Source: an uncultured Bacteroidia bacterium (GTDB lineage Bacteria > Bacteroidota > Bacteroidia > Bacteroidales > UBA932). Taken from it: a stretch of 64,000 nt of DNA. Under the pieces are notes generated by a model that did not search any database, had not been told where the DNA came from, and was given only the letters and a program-made list of their open reading frames with translations. How positions within the stretch are numbered: the first letter of the stretch is position 1; each line of letters begins with the position of its first letter. The stretch lies in the NCBI GenBank assembly GCA_902762655.1, contig CACWOZ010000003.1:147774-211773 (forward strand). Reading direction: 5' to 3'. This document shows, piece after piece, positions 1-10,100 of the stretch. The position numbers and the translations under genes are program-made.

Positions 1-1127
1 TTGCCGGCTGCAGCATCAGTTCCGATGACCTCTATGCGGCCGCTGCCGATGCCGCAAAATCTGTGATGGAAAGCGGCAAATTCTCCATCCACACCGGGGC
101 TGCATACAATAAAGGCAAAGGATCATACCGTGATCTTTTCTCCAGCGATGCGGTTCCGACGGACGAAGTCATGCTTGCTGTTGAGCAGGATAATCCTCTT
201 TCTGTGGGTTACGCCAACTACTACTATAATAAACAGAATGTTCGCGCATCGCTGACCCGTCCTTTCATCAATACATACCTCAATCAGGATGGCTCCTATT
301 ACTCCGAAACAAAACCGGACGGTAAATATAAGACATTCCCTGAAGAAATGACCGGTCGGGACCAGCGCCTTGGCCAGACCATCCGTTCCGTCGATTATGA
401 GCGAAAGACTGCCGATGGAAGCCAGGTCCGGGCAACGGCGGATTATGGCTATTCGCTTACGGGGTATCATATTATTAAGTTCACTGTGGACGATGATGCC
501 GCCGATCTGTATGGTGCTAACGGAAACGACATCCCTCTAATGCGCTATGCCGAGGCGCTTCTCAACTATGCCGAGGCCAAGGCTGAACTTGGAACCCTGA
601 CCGATGCGGAATGGAAGAGCACTATCGGCACCTTGCGTCGCAGGGCAGGCATCACCGGTGGTGACCTGGACACCAAGCCGACAATCGTGGATAGCTATCT
701 GAAGAATACGTTCTATCCAGACATAACGGATCCTGTCATTCTGGAAATCCGCCGGGAACGCACCATAGAGCTTTGTCTGGAAGGCTTCCGCCTGAAGGAT
801 ATCAAGCGATGGGCATGCGGTAATCTCTGGGCCAATCTCCCGTGGACCGGCATCTGCATCCCCGGTTACGACACCCCGCTGGATATGAACGGAGACGGCA
901 CTCCCGACGTTTATTTCCCGGATCCGAAGATGCCCACTGTTCCGGAAGCTTATGCAGGCATCGCAGTGTCAGTCGGTGCTCCGCTGCACTTCGTCTCAGT
1001 CCCCGGCGGCCTGATGCTTCGTGACGATCTGTCCGGGCGCGTCTGGAACGACCGGATGTACCTCGATCCGATTTCCTCGGAGGATATCACTATGAACAAG
1101 AATCTTGAACAAAATCCTGGATATTAA
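1..1127 (+). CDS. SusD/RagB-family outer-membrane lipoprotein, C-terminal part (5' end outside window)
   Basis: The frame is already open at base 3, so the gene enters from upstream and only the last ~375 residues are present. The C-terminal SusD signature is clear: a run like MRYAEALLNYAEAKAELG (tetratricopeptide-like helix), then LRRRAGI, then EIRRERTIELCLEGFRLKDIKRW. In this family the protein is a surface-exposed glycan-binding lipoprotein that sits on a SusC TonB-dependent transporter; the susC gene would be expected just upstream of the window. It is followed 10 bases later by two large surface lipoprotein genes in the same direction, so it probably heads or continues a polysaccharide utilisation operon. 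The substrate cannot be read from SusD alone. Confidence 0.93.
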   Translation, partial: AGCSISSDDLYAAAADAAKSVMESGKFSIHTGAAYNKGKGSYRDLFSSDAVPTDEVMLAVEQDNPLSVGYANYYYNKQNVRASLTRPFINTYLNQDGSYYSETKPDGKYKTFPEEMTGRDQRLGQTIRSVDYERKTADGSQVRATADYGYSLTGYHIIKFTVDDDAADLYGANGNDIPLMRYAEALLNYAEAKAELGTLTDAEWKSTIGTLRRRAGITGGDLDTKPTIVDSYLKNTFYPDITDPVILEIRRERTIELCLEGFRLKDIKRWACGNLWANLPWTGICIPGYDTPLDMNGDGTPDVYFPDPKMPTVPEAYAGIAVSVGAPLHFVSVPGGLMLRDDLSGRVWNDRMYLDPISSEDITMNKNLEQNPGY

Positions 1128-1137
1128 TATAATTATT

Positions 1138-3450
1138 ATGAATAAAAAGACATTCTTTAAAATTGTTGCAGGTGCTCTCATCCTTTTACCGCTTCTCATA
1201 GGCTGTAAAAAGAACGAGAAACCCGAGGTTCCAAAAATCAAATTGACTGCCCCTGTCGTTGAGGCCGAATTTAACGGAGAGAAAGTCATCTTGAAATGGT
1301 CTCCGGTAGTCAATGCCACTTCTTACAAGGTCGAATACAGGAATGAACAGGAGACAGAATTCCATGTTGCAGGTTCGCCGACTTATAGTCCGTTTGAGGT
1401 TGTTGGGCTGGAATTCGGAAACAAATATCTTTTCCGTGTAAAAGCCGTCAACGGTGATGTTGAGAGCGAATGGTCAGAGTTGGTCTCTGCAGATGTCCTC
1501 AGATTCCTTCCTAAGCCTGTCGTTCGCGCTGATGCAGGTATTTCCTTCATCGCCGTAGCCTGGGACGCTGTCGAAGGTGCTACTTCTTATAGTGTGGAGC
1601 ACAAAGTTTCGGTGACTTCCGAGTGGAGTGTGGATTACACAGGAAATGAAACCACTTTCAAAATTGGAAACGTGCAGAGTGGAGTGTCATATGATGTCCG
1701 CGTTGGAGCTATCGCGGAAGGTTACAGTATGTCCTATTCCGAGATTGTAACGACTGCGACCTCTCAGGCTCCTTCCACGTTAATCTCCACAGGTGAGCAA
1801 TTGGCAGCATGGCTCTCCTCCATCAGTGTTGAGACGAGCGATGTCGCCGCCATTGTCAATGATATTGACATGCAGGGCATAACAATTACTTCCGCAAGCG
1901 GTTTCGCAGGAACTCTTGAGGGTCAGGGATATGCAATTAAGAACCTGAAATCCTCCGTGCCTCTGTTTGCACAGAATTCCGGAACCATAAAAGATGTTAT
2001 TCTGGACGAAAGCTGCGTGTTCACGGCCGGGAGCAATGAGTTCGGTGCGCTTGTGGGCCAAAGCGTTGGCGGAGCCTACAAGAATGTTGTAAACAAGGCC
2101 TCGGTAACGTATAACGCCACGGCCGATGTAGATGTAGAAATCATCCTGGGCGGTATTGCTGGCCGGGCCCAGGGCGCCCGTTTTGAGAACTGCTCCAATG
2201 AGGGACTGGTCTCGTTCGAAGCCCCGGGATGTGTGCATAAAAACGCCACGCTGGGCGGCATTGTAGGTCTGGTTAACCATCTGGAAGGCCCCTGCACCTT
2301 CTATGCCTGTGTTAACAGCGGCAAGATTAGCCTGAATGCGAAGTACGGGGATCCGGTCAATGAGTTCTCATCCACCGGTACCGGTAATGCCATAGGGGTG
2401 AATCTGGGAGGTATCGTCGGGACGACAAGTTGGAGCGAAGAGAATACGTCAAAGTTTGAACAGTGCATTAACGAAGCGACTGCAATCATTTCGCTCAATC
2501 ACTCTGATATCAGCCCGCTGCCGGCCTTGACTTCTGGATCTACCGGACCTGTGGGAGTAGCTGGTATTATTGGATTCGGCCAGGGAAAGTTCAACAAATG
2601 TCGGAATCTGGGTCTAATCCGGGCGCGTGCGGTTGCGGAAGGAGAGCCTGCAGAATCTGTAATGAAGAAGAAAAACTATCTGCTTCACGTTGGTGGTATT
2701 GCCGGTATGCCTTGGGATAATCTTGAGATAGAATCCTGCAATAATTCCGGTAATATCGAGGTGGAATACGATGGCTTGTATGATAATGACGACAGGTGGC
2801 GTGCTTCTGTGGGCGGTATCTGCGGACAGGGCGCATACGGCAGTACCGGAACCTTTGCCTATTATTGTAAAACTAACGGAAACATCACGGTAAGCGGACA
2901 CGGAACGATGGCTGTAGGTGGTATTTTTGGCTTATTTGGAAAGCAAATCAAGAATACCGTGACTGAAAACTGCCACATAATAGTGAACGGCCGTAAAGGT
3001 GATGTCGGCGGTCTTGTCGGTTATGTCGCCGGCGGCGCTGCGAACTACACTGTAAAGGGTTGTACTTGCGCCGCAAGCATTTTTGCCGACAGCGACTGGG
3101 GTAACGCCGGAAAGGATTGGTACTATTGCATCGGCGGTCTTATGGGTCGCTGGGGTGGTGCTTCCGGTGAGGGCAGCAATGCCAGTATGACCAGCCGCGA
3201 CGGCGATCCCTGCGTGTTCAGCGGTTCCATTTCATCCGTATACCAAGGCCCCAGGGCAGGTGTCGTTGTCGGTATGGTCAGGGGCAGTGGCAAGAAAGTG
3301 GTTTTCGGAGAAAGTGATAACCCTATCAAGGTCTCCGGCACCATCTCATGGAAAGACGTTGAGGAAGTGGCCATCAGTGCCGAAAACCTTGACACATATA
3401 AGTATGGTGTGAGTGAAGCCACTACGACTATGTATGTTGTATGCAACTAA
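1138..3450 (+). CDS. Surface lipoprotein: two fibronectin type III domains plus GLUG-like repeats
   Basis: 770 residues. The start at 1138 gives a good lipoprotein signal (MNKKTFFKIV, hydrophobic core, lipobox LIGC with Cys23); an in-frame start 33 bases upstream would bury it. Residues ~35-120 and ~122-213 look like fibronectin III domains (ILKWSPV..ATSYKVEYR; AVAWDAVEGATSYSVEHK). Residues ~215-770 are built of Gly-rich repeats such as LGGIAGRAQGARFENCSNEG and VGGLVGYVAGG, resembling GLUG-type beta-helical repeats. No catalytic motif is seen. The repeat region is clearly homologous to that of the next gene. A likely role is glycan binding or adhesion at the cell surface, in the position of a SusE/SusF-like accessory protein; this is inferred from context. 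Confidence 0.8.
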   Translation: MNKKTFFKIVAGALILLPLLIGCKKNEKPEVPKIKLTAPVVEAEFNGEKVILKWSPVVNATSYKVEYRNEQETEFHVAGSPTYSPFEVVGLEFGNKYLFRVKAVNGDVESEWSELVSADVLRFLPKPVVRADAGISFIAVAWDAVEGATSYSVEHKVSVTSEWSVDYTGNETTFKIGNVQSGVSYDVRVGAIAEGYSMSYSEIVTTATSQAPSTLISTGEQLAAWLSSISVETSDVAAIVNDIDMQGITITSASGFAGTLEGQGYAIKNLKSSVPLFAQNSGTIKDVILDESCVFTAGSNEFGALVGQSVGGAYKNVVNKASVTYNATADVDVEIILGGIAGRAQGARFENCSNEGLVSFEAPGCVHKNATLGGIVGLVNHLEGPCTFYACVNSGKISLNAKYGDPVNEFSSTGTGNAIGVNLGGIVGTTSWSEENTSKFEQCINEATAIISLNHSDISPLPALTSGSTGPVGVAGIIGFGQGKFNKCRNLGLIRARAVAEGEPAESVMKKKNYLLHVGGIAGMPWDNLEIESCNNSGNIEVEYDGLYDNDDRWRASVGGICGQGAYGSTGTFAYYCKTNGNITVSGHGTMAVGGIFGLFGKQIKNTVTENCHIIVNGRKGDVGGLVGYVAGGAANYTVKGCTCAASIFADSDWGNAGKDWYYCIGGLMGRWGGASGEGSNASMTSRDGDPCVFSGSISSVYQGPRAGVVVGMVRGSGKKVVFGESDNPIKVSGTISWKDVEEVAISAENLDTYKYGVSEATTTMYVVCN

Positions 3451-3472
3451 ATTACATCAAAATCATATTATT

Positions 3473-6400
3473 ATGAAAGTGAAATTCAAATTCTTTTGCT
3501 GTCTTCTCCTTGCGGCAGGTTTCGTGGCCTGCTCCCAGAAGGAGGAGCCCCTTGTGCCGGAGGAAGAAATAACTCCTTCGACTGAGGAAACTGACGGAGA
3601 GTTCTCCTATGTCTTCAAGGTGGGCAATCCCGAAACCAAGACCTCGTTCGACACCGATCACGTGGCTTGGAATGCAGATGATCTGGTAGCTTCTTATGCC
3701 CTGACATCATTGAACAAATCCACTCCTGTAACTATTGATGGCAGCGGTATCCCGCACATTACCATCCGCAGTTCAGTGGCTCTTTCGGCCGGTGACATGG
3801 TCTATGCTTACTATCCGCACAGCAGTGCAAACAATAGTAAGGGAGCTGATGCAGTGACTCTTGAAATCCCTCGCAATCAGGTTTCTGGCAGCGCGGATGC
3901 AATGCCTATGGTAGCACTTCCGTTCGAACTGACGGGCGATGTGCCCAAATACACCAATCAGGAAGTTGGTACCATCCGTTTCCTGAATTTGGGTTCCGTC
4001 GTCAAACTGAACATTTACTCCAGCAACGCTTCTTACCAGGGTGAGACCATCGAAAACGTGACCTTCCAGGCTGGCGTAGCATGTGCAGGTACCTTTACAT
4101 ATGACCTCACTACTGCAAATGCATCATCCCCTGCTGCCATCAGCGGCTATACGGAAACTGATGTCGTTGTTACAGGAAATGGGGCCAGCCCTATTACCGT
4201 CGGCACGAACTCCTCGAACGGCGGCGTGTTCTACTTCGTGGTAGCTCCTGGTACTTATAGCGGAACATTCAAGATTCGCACCAACAAGGCCGAATACACC
4301 TATGTTTCAGGATCTTCTCGCGAATACAAACGTGCAGGCTTAAAGCCGCTCAATCTGGATCTGGCAAGCGCTAACTGGACTCCGGTTATTGGCGGTTATG
4401 ACACCAGCATAGACTCACCCCGCGAGTTTGCGGCATTCCTTGCCGGCACAGACTCAGGTGATACGGGTGATTACACCATTACGGCCGACCTTGACATGAC
4501 CGGCTACACCATCACCAGCGCCTCCGGCTTTGGCGGAACGCTCGATGGCGGTAATCATTCTATAAAGAATCTTTCCTCTAGCGTGCCAATGTTCGCGACC
4601 AATGCCGGAACTATTCAGAATCTCATTATTGATGCTAGTTGCACCTTTACTGCAGGTAGCAAAGAATTCGCACCGCTGGTGAAGATTGATAATGGAGGTA
4701 CATACACTTCAGTTCGGAACAAGGCCGATGTTACATTGACTGCTACAGCCAACGAAACCGAACAGGTTATTCTCGGCGGCCTTGTGGCTGTGGCTAAAGG
4801 TGCAACATTCAGCGGCTGCTCCAACGGCGGCGAAATCAAATATGACGCTACCGGCTACAATCACAAGCAGGTTGCCCTTGGTGGTATTGTGGGTCTTATT
4901 GATAACTCCACTGCCAACTCTACTTTCTCCTCCTGCGTCAACCGCGGGCCGATAACATTGCTTGCTGTCTATGGTGATCCCAATGTTAGTTACACCTACG
5001 GAGGCGCAAAGGGTATTAATCTAGCTGGTATTGCCGGCGTATCCACATATAATGATAACTATAAAGCCTCGTTTGACCAATGCGACAACGAAACAGCAGG
5101 CGTCATATACCTCAAGCATACGGATATCACAGGGCTTGCTGCAGATACCGGCAATACCGGACCTGTTTGTGTCGCCGGCATTGTGGGTTTGGGCCAGGCG
5201 GATTTCAACAAATGCAAGAACTATGCTCTCATTAAGGCGGAATCCCTCGTTACAGGTGAACCCTCCGAGAGTGAAATGAAGAAGAGGAATTATCTGCTCG
5301 CCGTAGGCGGCATCTCCGGTATGGGTTGGGATGTTTTGGGTATGTCCTCGTGTACGAATTCCGGAAACATCGAAGTGGAGTACTACGGGCTGTATGATGC
5401 CGATGACAAGTGGCGTGCTGCGGTTGGCGGCATCTGCGCTTATCCTGGTTACAATACCGGCAGTTATGCCTATTATTGCAAGATGCAAGGCGACATTACC
5501 GTAACCGGTAAAGGCACCATGGCTGTTGGCGGCATCTTCGGATGGAGTGGTAAGCAGATTAAGAACACGGTCACGGCAGATTGTTCCATCTCAGTTAACG
5601 GTCGCAAGGGTGATGTCGGTGGCCTTGTCGGTTATGTGGCCGGCAGTGCTGCAAATTACACCATTAAGGGATGCACTTGTGCCGCTACCATTTTTGCCGA
5701 CAGCGACTGGGGTTCTGCCGGAAAGGATTGGTACTATCACATTGGTGGACTTATGGGCCGCTGGGGTGGAGCCAATTCAGGCAGTTATCCCAGCATGACT
5801 AATAGGGACGGTGATCCTTGTGTATTCAGCGGGTCTATATCCTCTGTCTATCAGGTGCGTGTCGGTGTTGTTGTGGGCAGAGTTGTTGGAAGCAGCAAGA
5901 CCATAGTCTTCGGCGAAAGCGACAATCCTATTCAGGCGACAGGTACCATTGAAAGGGGTGGTCTCTCGCAGACGGCAATTACGTCTGCTAATATTGAGAC
6001 GTACAAATGTGGCAGCGATGCCAATACGGGTACAACCACAATATATGTAACTTGTCCGGATACTAAAGTAGCATGTCTTAATATCCGTGAGGGTAGCCAT
6101 TGGAGTGACCGCAAAGGTGCCATTGTCGCTATGATTAACGGCGAGCACCCGGCCATCATCGGCCTGCAGGAGGTGAAGGATCTAGACTATTGGGATCATC
6201 TTACCGAAGACCATCCCTGGGACTATCTAAAAGATAACCTCAGTGCTTACACGGGCTACCGTGCAAGCACTGACGATTGCCATACTCCGTTCCTGTACGA
6301 CAGTTCAATCCTCACCGTCACGGGGACAGGCTGTTTCTGGCTTCGTGACAATTACAGCACTGCCGGTGACAGCTGGGACGGATATGTCAGGTCCGTTACA

Positions 6401-6856
6401 TACGCCAATATTTACAACAAGAACAGCAAGAAGAACTATTTTTTCGTGAATGCTCACCTTCCGCTTAGTTCGGATGGTCAGGTTAATGCAATGGAGCTGC
6501 TCGAAAGCCGTATTTCAGCCTTGAATACCAACGGCTATCCGGTCATTCTGATGGGTGATTTCAACACCGTTTACAGCAATGACGACGCTTTCGGCAGCAT
6601 CAAGACCAAGATGTATAACACCCGCTATTCGGCCACTTCCGTTCTCAGCACCGAGAATCGTGACCTGTACACATACAACGCTTTCGGCGATAGCAGCAAG
6701 GACCGCAATAAGGTGGATCACATCTGGGTGAGCAAATCCGTCAAAACACTCTATTATCTTACACTTACACAGTCCGTTCACGATTACGGCGGATATACCT
6801 CCAACGGCGAGAAATTCTTGTCCGACCATTATCCGATTATCGCAGTTATTGTTTAA
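3473..6856 (+). CDS. Three-part surface lipoprotein: fimbrillin-like region, GLUG-like repeats, C-terminal endonuclease/exonuclease/phosphatase domain
   Basis: 1127 residues from the ATG at 3473 (lipobox FVAC, Cys20; the upstream in-frame ATG lies inside the previous gene). Residues ~40-295 resemble fimbrillin/Mfa-type domains of Bacteroidales (ETKTSF, MVYAYYPHSS). Residues ~300-850 are Gly-rich repeats homologous to the preceding gene. Residues ~862-1127 form an EEP-superfamily domain with what looks like the full catalytic set: Asn870 (CLNIRE), Glu900 (LQEV), His995 (NAHLPL), Asp1029/Asn1031 (GDFN), Asp1082-His1083 and Asp1118-His1119 (SDHYP). EEP enzymes cleave phosphodiesters or phosphomonoesters with a divalent metal; DNA, lipid or phospho-glycan substrates are all possible. 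Outer-surface location is inferred from the lipoprotein signal. Confidence 0.85.
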   Translation: MKVKFKFFCCLLLAAGFVACSQKEEPLVPEEEITPSTEETDGEFSYVFKVGNPETKTSFDTDHVAWNADDLVASYALTSLNKSTPVTIDGSGIPHITIRSSVALSAGDMVYAYYPHSSANNSKGADAVTLEIPRNQVSGSADAMPMVALPFELTGDVPKYTNQEVGTIRFLNLGSVVKLNIYSSNASYQGETIENVTFQAGVACAGTFTYDLTTANASSPAAISGYTETDVVVTGNGASPITVGTNSSNGGVFYFVVAPGTYSGTFKIRTNKAEYTYVSGSSREYKRAGLKPLNLDLASANWTPVIGGYDTSIDSPREFAAFLAGTDSGDTGDYTITADLDMTGYTITSASGFGGTLDGGNHSIKNLSSSVPMFATNAGTIQNLIIDASCTFTAGSKEFAPLVKIDNGGTYTSVRNKADVTLTATANETEQVILGGLVAVAKGATFSGCSNGGEIKYDATGYNHKQVALGGIVGLIDNSTANSTFSSCVNRGPITLLAVYGDPNVSYTYGGAKGINLAGIAGVSTYNDNYKASFDQCDNETAGVIYLKHTDITGLAADTGNTGPVCVAGIVGLGQADFNKCKNYALIKAESLVTGEPSESEMKKRNYLLAVGGISGMGWDVLGMSSCTNSGNIEVEYYGLYDADDKWRAAVGGICAYPGYNTGSYAYYCKMQGDITVTGKGTMAVGGIFGWSGKQIKNTVTADCSISVNGRKGDVGGLVGYVAGSAANYTIKGCTCAATIFADSDWGSAGKDWYYHIGGLMGRWGGANSGSYPSMTNRDGDPCVFSGSISSVYQVRVGVVVGRVVGSSKTIVFGESDNPIQATGTIERGGLSQTAITSANIETYKCGSDANTGTTTIYVTCPDTKVACLNIREGSHWSDRKGAIVAMINGEHPAIIGLQEVKDLDYWDHLTEDHPWDYLKDNLSAYTGYRASTDDCHTPFLYDSSILTVTGTGCFWLRDNYSTAGDSWDGYVRSVTYANIYNKNSKKNYFFVNAHLPLSSDGQVNAMELLESRISALNTNGYPVILMGDFNTVYSNDDAFGSIKTKMYNTRYSATSVLSTENRDLYTYNAFGDSSKDRNKVDHIWVSKSVKTLYYLTLTQSVHDYGGYTSNGEKFLSDHYPIIAVIV

Positions 6857-6867
6857 ATAGTCCTGTT

Positions 6868-6999
6868 ATGAAAAAATATATGGAACCAAACTGTCAGGTT
6901 TTAATTATGAAAATAGGCAGTATTATTTGTGGTTCTCCGGGCTTCGACGCAATAGATGCAACGGAAGAATTCATTATTGATGCTGAAGAATTAATTTAA
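6868..6999 (+). CDS. Small ICGS-motif peptide A (43 residues)
   Basis: Short open frame starting MKKYMEP and containing IICGSPGF, ending with the acidic tail DAEELI. It is the upstream member of a pair. With the next short frame it shares the pattern Y-x2-P-x3-V-x9-I-C-G-S, with the same 13-residue spacing between Pro and Cys, and an acidic Ile-ended tail. Shared spacing in two adjacent frames argues that both are translated. Similar short Bacteroidales frames with a Y-x2-P start and a hydrophobic segment are familiar to me, but I know of no assigned function. It has no standard signal peptide. It lies 11 bases after the EEP lipoprotein and seems to be in the same operon. Peptide signal, ribosomally made modified peptide or leader peptide are all open. 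Confidence 0.6.
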   Translation: MKKYMEPNCQVLIMKIGSIICGSPGFDAIDATEEFIIDAEELI

Positions 7000-7003
7000 T
7001 TCA

Positions 7004-7138
7004 ATGGACATGAGTAAAGAATACAAAACTCCTGTCATCAGTGTTGTTTCTTTTATCCAACATGGAGTTATCTGTGGTTCTTTCGACCAGAATAACCTGA
7101 CAGAAATATTGTTGACGGAAGACGAAGAAACCATCTGA
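7004..7138 (+). CDS. Small ICGS-motif peptide B (44 residues)
   Basis: Short open frame (ATG 7004, or ATG 7010 two codons later) containing EYKTPVISV and VICGSF, and ending TEDEETI. It shares motif and spacing with the peptide encoded just upstream: Tyr, Pro, Val, then I-C-G-S, then an acidic tail. Its stop codon overlaps the start of the lyase/hydrolase gene (TGATG at 7136-7140), an arrangement typical of translational coupling. This supports real translation of the short frame. No modification enzyme or dedicated exporter is visible in the window. Function unknown. Confidence 0.62.
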   Translation: MDMSKEYKTPVISVVSFIQHGVICGSFDQNNLTEILLTEDEETI

Positions 7139-10100
7139 TGTTCAAATCTTTACTGATTGCGTTGGCAACGTTTGCAGCGGCCTTTAACCCGTTGCAAAGG
7201 GCTTCGCAGAATGTTGATATTGCCTCATCCCTGGTCATGCACCAGGGATGGGTGCATTATCCATCCTATTCAGACAGGGACGGTTGGGCAACTTTTCTGG
7301 GGGAATACCAGGACGACTTATCGGACGATGGATTGGAATTCATCGGATACACGTGGCAGGACATAACCGAAGAAGACTACCTTGCCTATGACCGTTACGA
7401 TGACCGCCATCCGATGGAAGATAAGTATTTTGCCAACGCGAGAGCTCTGAGAAATCTTTTCATAGCTGAGCTCGCTGAAGGGAAAGGACGTTACATGAAT
7501 GATATTGCCGCTGGTGTAGAATGGTACTGTGGTATGTATTCTTGGGCGGTTGTTTCCCATCTGGCGAAGTACCAGAAAAGCAAGAGCCCCGTACCGGATC
7601 GTAGTGAGCAGATCATCGAACTGTATTCCGGAAACATATCTCAATTGCTGTCCTGGGTTTACTATTTCCTGGGACCGTATTTGGACGAGTTGAATTCAGG
7701 TCTTTCCCTTAGGCTTAAATGCTCCATAAAAGAAAAGACTTTGGATCCCTATTTGGAGAGAGACGACTTCCGTTGGATGGGCTTTGTGCCCGTCCCGGGG
7801 AAGAAACTCAATAACTGGAACCCCTGGTGCAACCAGAACATCCTCCTCTGCTTTATGCTGCTGGAGGATGACCGGGAAACGCTTGCCAAAGCGGTGGAGA
7901 AATCCATTCGTTCGGTGGACCTGTGGCTGAATTCGCTGCCCCCCGATGGTTGTTGCGACGAAGGCACCACATATTGGTATAAGTCCGTCGGCCATTTGCT
8001 TGACTACCTCGAGAACCTTGAACGCATCACCGGCGGGGCCGTATCCCTCTGGGATGAGCCTTTTCTCCAGCGTATAGGAGAATATATCGTCAATGCTGAC
8101 ATCGGCGACTGCTGGCAGGTGAATTTTGCCGACGGGACTCCGTCCAGAAGGCCTATCTCCTATTGGATATACCGTTATGGAAAAGCATCCGGTAACAAGT
8201 TGATGACGGATTTTGCCGTAAATGCATGGCATCGTTTCGGCAATGATCCTACGGATGTGGATTGGGTGTTGTTCTATCAGGGGCTCGAGGCAGTGGCCGC
8301 GTGCCGTGAGATGAAGGCGCAGCCTTCGCCGGATGTCGCGCCCCAACCGTTCGTATACTATCCCGAGTCCGAAGTGTGCTTTGCCCGTGCAGGGGAGGGC
8401 TTTCTCGCCGCAAAGGGTGGGAATAACGGTGAGCGCCACAACCACAACGACATCGGGTCCTGTATCTACTTCCATGACAACGCTCCCGTGCTTATTGATG
8501 CCGGCGTAGGCACGTACGAAAAGAACACTTTTGGCCCCCGCCGTTACGAGAACTGGTTCGTGCAGAGCGGGTGGCATAATCTACCCGTCATCAAGGGCTG
8601 CTCGCAGCCCTTTGGTGGGGAGTACAAGGCCTCTGGCAGCCATGCAAGCAGGTTGTTGAGGCGTTTTTCGACCGACATTGCCGGGGCCTATCCTGATTCC
8701 GCTGGGGTGGAGTCCTGGAATATGGTATACCGTCTTTCCCGCAAGGGCGGCTTGAAAATCACTCACAGGTTTTCGTTGAAAGAGACCCTCGCGCCCAATG
8801 TGCTGCATTTCCTCGTGGCAGACAAGCCGGAAATCATAGTCAACGGCACCATCACCCTGCCGGGAGGTATGCAGATGAGTTATGATCCCGACTTGTTTAC
8901 CGCAAGTATAGAGGAGAAAAGTCTTGTCGGTCTTGGGTTCAGCTCCCGCTGGGGAGATGCCCTGTACCGTATAAGCCTGACGGCCAGAAGGCAGGATAAG
9001 CGAGGACGCTATGTTATCAAGATAGATGCCTCGAAGAAAGAGACCATCCCGGACATTGCCGAAAGGGTGAGCGGCCTGGCGAAGGCGCAGTATCAGCTTC
9101 TGGACGAACGCCTCGCTCCCGACATGACGCCGCGTGGCATCTATCCCGACGGCAGTCCGAAGGATTGCAGCGTGGGTTCCTGGACCAGTGGCTTCTTCCC
9201 CGGAGCGCTTTGGCAGTTATATGGCCTGTCTCCGGATCCTGACATCCTGTCTATGGCAGAGAGGCGTACTCTGGCTCTGGATTGTCTTCTGGACTTCCCT
9301 CAAAGTCACGATCTTGGCTTCCAGGTGAACTGCAGTTACGGAAATGCCTACAGGTTCACAGGGGATTCCAGATATCTTCCGCTCATAGAAAACGGCGCTG
9401 CGGCGCTCTCATCCCGTTTCAACCCTGCTGTGGGGGCGACTCTCAGCTGGGCAAGAGGGGAGAAGGGGGCTGAATATCCTGTCATCATAGACAATATAAT
9501 GAACCTGGAGTTGCTGGAATATGCATCGAAGCTGTTCTACTGTGACACTTTAAATGACATCGCAGTAAAGCACGCCGAGACGACGATGGAGAACCATTTT
9601 CGCCCGGATTATTCCTGCTATCACATGCTGGATTATGACCCTGCCACCGGCGCCGTGCTTCGCAAGGTGACCGTCCAGGGCTACGCCGACGAAAGTGCCT
9701 GGGCACGCGGGCAGGCATGGGCTCTTTATGGCTACACGATGATGTACTGTGAAACCCGGAAAGCCGAGTTCCTGCATCAGGCCGAGAATATTGCGAACAT
9801 GCTTCTCGAGCGCCTCCCGGCAGACGGAATCCCATACTGGGACTTCGATGATCCGGAGATTCCCAATACATATAAGGATGCATCTGCCGCTGCAGTCATG
9901 TGTTCGGCGTTCATAGAACTGAGCGGCCTTTCGAAGGACAGGAAACTGTCGAAGAAATGCTCCGCAATGGCAGAGAGGCAGATTCGCACTCTTGCTTCTC
10001 CCCAATATCTGGCCGCGCCCGGAGAAAATGCTGGTTTCCTGCTGAAGCACAGTGTGGGAAACCTCCCCGGCGGCAGCGAGATCGACACTCCGCTCATTTA

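Noticed and set aside
4400-6000. Repeated GGI-type units as a CRISPR-like or minisatellite array
   Set aside because: The repeats are protein-level GLUG-like units with diverged DNA and no spacers.
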